Source: Lycorma delicatula
Taxonomy: Eukaryota; Arthropoda; Insecta; Hemiptera; Fulgoridae
Length of the DNA stretch: 64,000 nucleotides
Assembly: GCF_047948215.1 (NCBI RefSeq)
Contig: NC_134460.1
Coordinates: forward strand, 150,096,049 to 150,160,048
Direction of reading: 5' to 3'
Shown here: in pieces, positions 57,427 through 64,000 of the stretch
Numbering within the stretch: position 1 is the first letter of the stretch
How the letters are laid out: every line of letters starts with the position of its first letter
Made by a program: the position numbers and the translations under genes
The notes under the pieces: model-generated
Seen by the model: only the letters and a program-made list of their open reading frames with translations
The model's database searches: none
Told to the model about the DNA's origin: nothing

Positions 57427-58413
57427 AGCCGGCCTGTCTAGCCAGAACCTGCACTCTCGGGGCTCAGATCAGCCCGGAGCACACTCAGGAGCTCGTCGGG
57501 ACCTTCCGGGGCCAAGGAACCTACCCGTGGACCCAGAGCTCGCTTTGTTCGCCATTTCCATCTACCCAAAGAATGGCTCCACTTCCTGGACCCCGTTAAC
57601 CTCATAGTTGTGAAAATTATATTAATAATTATAGTATTCAGGCTTTATAGAAACCTGAAAAAGAAACTAAATAACCAAAGATAGAATAATAGTAACTAAA
57701 ATACACAACTTTGACGACGAAATATTTATAATTTTATTTTTGCCGCGGTGGCAGAATTATATTAATGAATTAAAAGGATTAATCTAATTTTTCCTTAATT
57801 AATATCTTTAATTCACAAATTCACCCTCCTTGGGGACGAAGAAGTAAGAAATATTTTTAATATCTTAACATCCAACGGAGTTAGGACCTTGGTCGATGGC
57901 TTAAAAGCTTCCTTAGGATAAAACGAATGTATCCTGCAAATTTGAAAGTATTCGGTCGGTCGCTTCTCGCGTGATGGGATGACAAACAGACAAACTGTGT
58001 ATATACTTTTCCGAATAACCTTGATGTACTAGATCTCGAATGTACCTATCGTTTGCAAAAGTTATCCTTCAACCTATTAACAAATACCCCGTTTGAATTT
58101 TGAAAATCGACGATTGTTTGCAGAGGTATTATAAGAGCACCCCATTTATTACCGGTTGATTGTGATGATGATTGGTCTATCTTCCCACGAGGTGCTCCCA
58201 TAACTCATCCGCAGACCTCACAGGAAGCCCATTATTGTTAAAGAGAAACTTTTTAAATTTATTTAATATTATTTTATTTAACGTAAATTTACTTGTGTTA
58301 TATTTGTAATATTATTCATTCGATCGATTCGACCATGCAGGGTTAGAAGCTCATAGTTCACAGTTCTTTAATTCATTTCATTAAATTTTTTACTTCAACC
58401 GGCAAATCTCCAC

Positions 58414-58448
<35 letters not shown>
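57427..58448 (+). repeat. Family-C repeat, full-length copy with (TA)n tail
   Basis: Starts AGCCGGCCTGTCTAGCCAGA, GC-rich up to about 57,600. It then has AATTATAGTATTCAGGC, GCGGTGGCAGAATTATATT, TCGGTCGGTCGCTTCTCGCG near 57,950, the AACCTATTAACAAATACCC phrase, and ends CGGCAAATCTCCACTACTA at about 58,418. A (TA)n microsatellite, 58,417-58,448, follows. A microsatellite at the 3' end recurs in the 21,800 copy. Confidence 0.7.
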
Positions 58449-58456
<8 letters not shown>

Positions 58457-60599
58457 GTATAAGTCTTTCTTTTCGTAGACATACATTATCCATTTTTATC
58501 TGTTCTCATGTTTTTATACTTTCTTTTGGTTCTTCTTTTTACGCTTCAAACTTTAATAATTTTTCCTTTAACTTGAAAAATAGTGTTAAATAAACTTAAT
58601 GGCAGAAGATCTCTTTTCTTTTTATACTCATTTAAATTTCCTCTTTCACAGTCCAAAAATCATACTGCGGTACGTTCTGGAAATAACATAATGAAAACTG
58701 TGATCTTTTTTAAATCAAATAATCCATTACGGTACATTTATACTTCTACTATCCACACATCACTCTTTGTTTTTTAAATTTAAAATTCGTTCGTTCCTAT
58801 CATTTGTTGTTTTAATTTTGGAATTTATTTCTTTTTATTTTGTAGTATCTAATTTGACATTTGGATTTACTATTTCATTTTTTTTTTTATCAGCTGTCAT
58901 CGCTTTTCTTTACTTTTATTTATCCAAGTCCGTGTCAGCTTTTCTTCAATTTCAAACAGCACATTTTTCAAAAATTTTACATTTTTTATCAATAAAATAT
59001 GTTATTTAATATCTTGCTATCTGCTATACTGCCTTATGTCCCTGTCTTGGCTTTTTTCCAGCACAATATTTACTCCACCTCGTCATCATTTTTCTGTAGA
59101 AGAAAAACAGCAATATTCATTCTCGTCATAGATCTCTTCCAAGCTCAACGTTATCTATCCTTTCATCTCTCCCCCCTTTTATTGCTTTTTTATGCTTCAG
59201 ATATATACTATTTGTTTTTATCCTTTCGTAAAATGTATAGTTAATTATTTTAGTAATATTAACAATTTATTAAGATTAATCTTGATAAAAAAAATTTATC
59301 TGTTGTTTAACCGTTATTTGTCCGGCATTTTCAAAATGATTTTGATAATTGAAATCAAAATTTGTGATACGTGCTTTTTTTATAATTTTATTATAAATAC
59401 CTTTATTTTTATTTGATATTTGGGTTACAAATTTGATTAAACTCTACTGTTTTGTAAGTATTCAGTTCGATTGGAAATCTTTTAATGATAATATTATTAT
59501 TCTAGCATCGAATTACGCGTTTTTAGAAGGTACCTTCATCATCAGTATATGTCACGTCAAATGTTTGCAGTTAGGAGTACACGTAAATTATATTGTAAAC
59601 ATTTGACTTAGGAACATAGCTTTTTTGGAGGGCTCATGAGACCTGTAACATTTAATATAGTTCGTGAAAAAATTGTGCATATAAGTTCCTCTTCATAAAA
59701 TTTCTTTAGTATGAAGTAATATATATTTGAGATTAGAATATCTTCCTGATATCTTAATGTTTAGGTCAGTATTAATTTAAATAGAAATAAGCTTTTTTTT
59801 TAAATACTTATTTCCAGTGATATTCTTGGCCAAATTTAATGATTCTTTTTACCAAAAGTATACTTTCTACGTTTATTTTTGAAAAAAAAAGCCGAGTATT
59901 TTTTTATTTTTAAATTTAATTTTATAAATGTCTCCCGAGGAAGACTGCTGTTCCACGTGAATATTGTTATGTTTGTCACAAGTAATATGATGTTTTTTTC
60001 ACTTATGTTCGTTCATAACGGATGCTGTTATCGCTGAGTAAACGTAATGTTCTACATTTTAAACTTGTTTTTTTATTTTTGAAAACAGAATTTCGAAAAA
60101 TAGTGTCAGTACCGTTAATTTTGAAATAATTGTACGTTAAACTACCGACAAAACTTTCCTCCTAACTCTGGTGTTACTCGTCAAAGTCTGAAAACCGTCA
60201 ACGCATACGTGATGAGCAGGTTTTCTATCCTGGGTAGCTGACGTATTGTCGCGCAGCCGATAGTGCGGTGGACCTCAAAGGTAACAAGAAGCCAGTCACC
60301 CGTCTAGGAATCCATCTCCATCTTACGCGTTAAACTAAGTTTTTTAAACTTATAACGATAAATATAAGATCGAGAAAATGATATAAAGTGATTATTCGGG
60401 GCAGCCGTTGAATTCGGGCAGTTATGTAAAAACAGAAACATTTTGGTACGATTCATATAAAATTACGCCAGTTTAATAGCTCAAATATCCGCTTATAAGG
60501 TCTTTTGTTTCACGTCGAACTTTATTTTACTCGTAAAGTAACACAAGTTTATTACTGATGTAAGTAATTTAACCGTTGTTTAAACGCTATAAGAAGTGA
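58449..60599. other. AT-rich non-coding DNA
   Basis: A chain of four overlapping plus-strand open frames (58,583-59,416) of 64-81 residues is present; they are T-rich and hydrophobic, without a known domain. No other gene recognised. Confidence 0.5.
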
Positions 60600-61260
60600 G
60601 GGAGGAGTAACATTCAAATTGAGTTTTTGCCACCAAATACCGCAAGTTTAATTCAACCACTTTTTCACATGAAAATAATAAAACAAAATTAAAATCTATT
60701 TACCGAAGTTAACAGTTAAGCTACATTTTGCAAGATATTAAAGGAAATACGTTGACTTCTCCCGCTACAGTTAAAGATGTCTTTGCACGTCTCGATTTCT
60801 TTGCAGAAAATTCAGTTTATAACCGATAGTTGGGAAGAAGTAAAATGTAGCACAATCAATGTGGCAGAAATCGCTTTGCCAGTTGTGGATTAAAAGTCGC
60901 TATAATAGTCGATGCCGAATACGATGCGTATTTATTGTAGCAGCAGGTTTAAAATTATGATGATTTCATGAAAATCGACGAAAACAGAAAGCTACGTTGA
61001 AAATGAAACCGGCGATGATGAAATAATAAAAAAAGATTACTCGTAAACTGGACGAACTTGAAGATGAAAAAGACGAATGCCGTACGCAAACGCGTATCTA
61101 CGCAAGATACAAAAGAACCTTTTGTCGGAATTCAGCAACATTTATGCAAAAAGGTTAGCCCGCTAACAGAATTGTAAGTGTGTACCAAATTTGTAGAACG
61201 CCAGGTAATGAAATTGAGAAGACAGAACAATTGAAGAATTTTTTCCAAGAATTTTAACCG
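60600..61260 (+). pseudogene. Tigger/pogo-type (DDE_1) transposase remnant
   Basis: Plus-strand translation gives IEFLPPNTASLIQPL at about 60,618-60,662. F-L-P-P-N-T-x-x-L-I-Q-P is the diagnostic segment just before the last catalytic aspartate in Tigger/pogo transposases (Q-P-x-D); here the residues after Q-P are LFHMK, so the D is gone. Downstream, DVFARLDFFAEN (60,777), WEEVKCSTINV in a shifted frame (60,830), and a C-terminal stretch with lysine-rich segments reading LKNFFQEF near 61,235 fit the order of the family. Stops and frameshifts show it is inactive. No ends were identified and the N-terminal part is missing. Confidence 0.5.
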
Positions 61261-63063
61261 AGAAAGAGACATAAATTTGACGATTTTTAAATGATATTTT
61301 CTCTTTACTGACCATAAAAGCGACTTATTTTATTTATCAAGCTTTTTTTTTATTAATGATGTAAGACTACAAAACAGTTTAATAATGTTGTTTATACTAC
61401 TTTAATGCTGTATTAGAAATAAAATAGACTTTAAATCGCATTTAAACATTAGTATGTACTGTATTTGTGTATACCTTTTTTTCGTTGTATCGCTTAATAG
61501 GCCCGTATGATCCGGTCCGATTATCCGGAATCCATTGTAATATCAAAAAAATTCCACGAGTAAATCCGCATTATTTTTAATGTTATTCGTTGTTTTTCAC
61601 TAAGGTGCACTTATTTTAAAACTTTTTTGCGAAAGTAAAAAAGTAAGAATTCAAAAACTGAAAATATATTTTTTACTTAATTTATTATTAAGTACGATTT
61701 AATCGGGGCACACTTTCTTTTACTATATTTATGTATGTAATAAATCAATGTTATGTCGTGTCATAAGCGTATACGCGTTCAGTATTCGTTGAAATAAATC
61801 ATCAAATTCTTTGAACTTTATATCTAATACGTAACAAAATATTTCGCTGTTCGTATGCCATAATACTTTTTTAAGATGAGTTGCCGGTATTTTATTTTAA
61901 GTAATCTGCTAATACGATCGTACCGCTATACAAAATAAGCCTGTTAATTTGTCATAATTAGAATTTTTTTAAAAGTGATTTATTATTTTTCATCTTAAGA
62001 GTATAAATTAAAGTTTTAGTCTGTATAATTTATTAACTTGACGTATTTATTTATGTAGCGTAAAAAATATCACGGTGTTGATCGAATCAAAATGCACGTA
62101 TGTTGGTATTTTATTTGTTTATGCATCTTATACGATATTAAAGCGAATGATTGTTATTGAATGGAGAAAGGATAAAAAAAAAAAGATGAAATTAAAAAAA
62201 AGTGTGAATGAATTAGAATAAAATAAAATAGTAATAATAAAAAAGAATGAAATAAAGATTTGTAGATATGAAAGGTAGTTAAATAATGTATAGTAAAAAG
62301 ATACATCTTTAGCGGTTTTTTTTTTGTTTGTGTCCCTTTTATTTGTTACTTCGTATTCCTCCTAACTCTTTCTCTTTATCCGTCTGATTAATGTGATTTG
62401 TCAGGCGTCAACTAAAAGGTTTTAATATATTCTTCTTGTAGCTTATTACTACTAATCGCCGAAACCAATTTAAAATAAATAACAATCCGTCCATCCATCC
62501 CTTGTAAATGCACATACAATGATGATCGTTGTTAAAACCTTTTCATTCATTCATTATACATTTAATAATAGTCATTGTCTGTTATTATTTTGTATATTAA
62601 TTTATCATTATATAGGGTACATAGTTTGTGTATATATAAAACTAAAGATATATCGGCAGGTTTTTTTTAATTTTATTATTTTTTAGTAGTTACACGTACA
62701 TTTTTTTATTGTGTAATTGAAAGCTTGAGGCTATTTTTTTAAAGTTGTGTAACAGGTACGCGGGTAATAATAATAATAATAATAATAATAATTTACAATT
62801 AAATACCGTTTCTTCATTTTTATATCACAAATTAAATCCCCTCACTAATAAAGTTACGTATTTAATATTGGTCCACCTGTTACCTAAAATTTATGAAAAG
62901 AACCTAAAACTGTATTACGTAAAATCTGTTGCGAGAAGGTACTGTTATTCGAAATGTGCAAAATAAGTAAAATGAGTATTACATACGTAGTCATTCCTCA
63001 CTTTTTTTTGAATACTTGTGTAATATTCTTTTAATTGATGAATTATATTTTGGCGGCAATATA
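61261..63063. other. AT-rich non-coding DNA
   Basis: No recognisable gene. (AAT)n microsatellite at about 62,765-62,793. Confidence 0.55.
62765..62793. repeat. (AAT)n microsatellite
   Basis: About nine uninterrupted TAA/AAT units. Confidence 0.9.
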
Positions 63064-64000
63064 CAGCGTTATCATAAAAGAATGGTTTTGAACATGGCTT
63101 AAATTAAAACAGAATTACTTACTTAAGTTTATGATTTTTTATTTTTAAAATTTGTCGTCTGAAAAATTTTTTACATAATTAATAAATTTCAATATTTGCG
63201 CCCTTAGTCGCTCAACAAATGTCCAAACGATACTCAAATTCTCTCCAAACATTAGTTAACAATTCTTCGTTAACGGTTGTCATTGCTTCATTAATCCTGT
63301 TTTTTAAGCGGTTTAGGTCGGGAATTTATTTGTGTATAAACAACGCTTTTGATGTTACCCCACAAGAAAAAATCGCAAGGTGTCAGGTCTGGACTCCTTG
63401 GAGGCCAAAGTATGGTCCCTTGCCGGCCTATCCATCGATCTCCAAATTTTTCGTTTAAAGCGTCCGTGACCGATGCATTGAAGTGCGGGGGAGCACCATC
63501 TTGTTGGAAATGAAGTCGATGAATGTTTTCGAGCTCATCCGGCTGAGGAAAGCAATAATCGGTTAACATGTCAAGATATACAACACCATTTATTGTTTTT
63601 TCAGCAAAGAAGAAAGGCCCTATTACACGATTTTTCATCACACCACACCAGACATTAACTTTAGGCGAATCCCGTTGTTTCTCAACAATTGCGTGCGGGT
63701 TTTCAGAGCCCCATATTCGTGAATTGTGTCTGTTAACGCATCCATTCATATGGAATGCAGCTTTGTTTGTAAAATTTATATCATCTAAAAATGATTCGTT
63801 TTCACTTATTCTGTCCGACATTTCAACAGCGAAATTGTAACGTTTTACACCATCATCGGGTTTCAATTCCTGTAGTATCTGGATTTTATAAGCCTGTAAT
63901 TTTAGTTGATTTTGGAATACCTAATTCGACGCTTCGAATTTGTTAGATCAAAAAAGATAAATAAAAAAAGTAGTTTCGGTGATTTAACGTTGTTCCCGCA
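63064..64000 (-). mobile_element. Mariner-like element, cut off by the right edge of the window
   Basis: The 3' end starts at 63,064 with CAGCGTTATCATAAAAGAAT after TA at 63,062-63,063, resembling the end sequence of the 29,910 element (CAG...CAAAAACAATGG). The element extends beyond the window. It carries the transposase at 63,180-64,000. Confidence 0.65.
63180..64000 (-). pseudogene. Mariner-like transposase, best-preserved copy, first catalytic D lost
   Basis: A 191-residue stop-free stretch (63,866-63,291) covers the catalytic domain: MKPDDGVKRYNFAVEMSDRI, then FTNKAAFHMNGCVNRHNSRI, RDSPKVNVWCGVMKNRVIGP, FFFAEKTINGVVYLDMLTDY, RLHFQQDGAPPH and RWIGRQGTILWPPRSPDLTP followed by CDFFLWGNIKSVVY. 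The second (D123) and third (D160) catalytic aspartates are present with 36 residues between them, but the first (normally F-S-D-E-A) is N34 in FTNKA. Upstream, LQAYKIQILQEL and SVELGIPKST are readable but separated by a deletion. Downstream a +1 frameshift leads to a readable tail, RINEAMTTVNEELLTNVWRE, and the final AKGANIEIY-type end. The transposase is therefore inactive, despite good preservation. Confidence 0.8.

Noticed and set aside
58583..59416. Chain of four overlapping plus-strand open frames with hydrophobic residues
   Set aside because: They are T-rich with few charged residues, have no start context or known domain, and could be explained by base composition.
1..64000. CRISPR arrays, bacterial operons, phage or an integrated virus
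   Set aside because: No regular spaced repeats, no ribosome-binding sites or operons, and no capsid, envelope or polymerase domains beyond transposon-type RT pieces.

Overview
The window is AT-rich eukaryotic, almost certainly arthropod, intergenic DNA. The arthropod call rests on the kinds of repeats present: mariner-like transposase remnants, non-LTR retrotransposon pieces of insect type, a Penelope-like reverse transcriptase piece, and tRNA-derived SINEs with clean target-site duplications (TSDs). A hemipteran is my best guess, because the Mutator-like remnant near 25 kb is of a type I associate with sap-feeding bugs; that guess is low confidence. I see no intact host gene, no genuine tRNA or rRNA gene, no CRISPR array and no bacterial-style operon. 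Nearly every readable protein segment is a broken piece of a transposable element.

Layout. 1-10 kb: AT-rich sequence, a candidate repeat with a nested foldback (1.6-2.9 kb), a family-B repeat followed by a 771-bp foldback with TA flanks (4.3-5.7 kb), and a second family-B copy (8.3-9.25 kb). 10-15 kb: a Penelope-like RT piece split by a small SINE, an hAT-like non-autonomous element, and a mariner N-terminal remnant. 15-22 kb: SINE-A copies, a mariner pseudogene, a LINE 3' end, and a CR1/Jockey-like RT split by a 5'-truncated R1-like LINE. 22-35 kb: a PIF1/Helitron-helicase remnant, a Mutator-like element, SINE-A, a complete but dead mariner-like element (29,910-31,165), family C, and an RNase H-bearing LINE with a poly(A) tail. 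35-46.6 kb: family-B and family-C repeats, mariner fragments, a composite foldback, SINE-A and an R1-like LINE 3' end. 46.6-64 kb: a three-level nest (family B containing a mariner containing SINE-A), a long repeat-poor AT-rich stretch (50.5-55.3 kb), further B, A and C copies, a Tigger/pogo remnant and, at the right edge, the best-preserved mariner transposase, which has lost its first catalytic aspartate.

The elements do not form a pathway. What they record is an order of insertions. Family B and the degraded LINEs and Penelope-like element are old hosts; mariner and R1-like copies landed in them; SINE-A copies, with near-perfect 14-18 bp TSDs, are the youngest arrivals. The two SINE families appear to share a 3' tail, which would suggest mobilisation by the same LINE. 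Families A, B, C and F are described here from within-window comparison by eye; I could not check them against any database.
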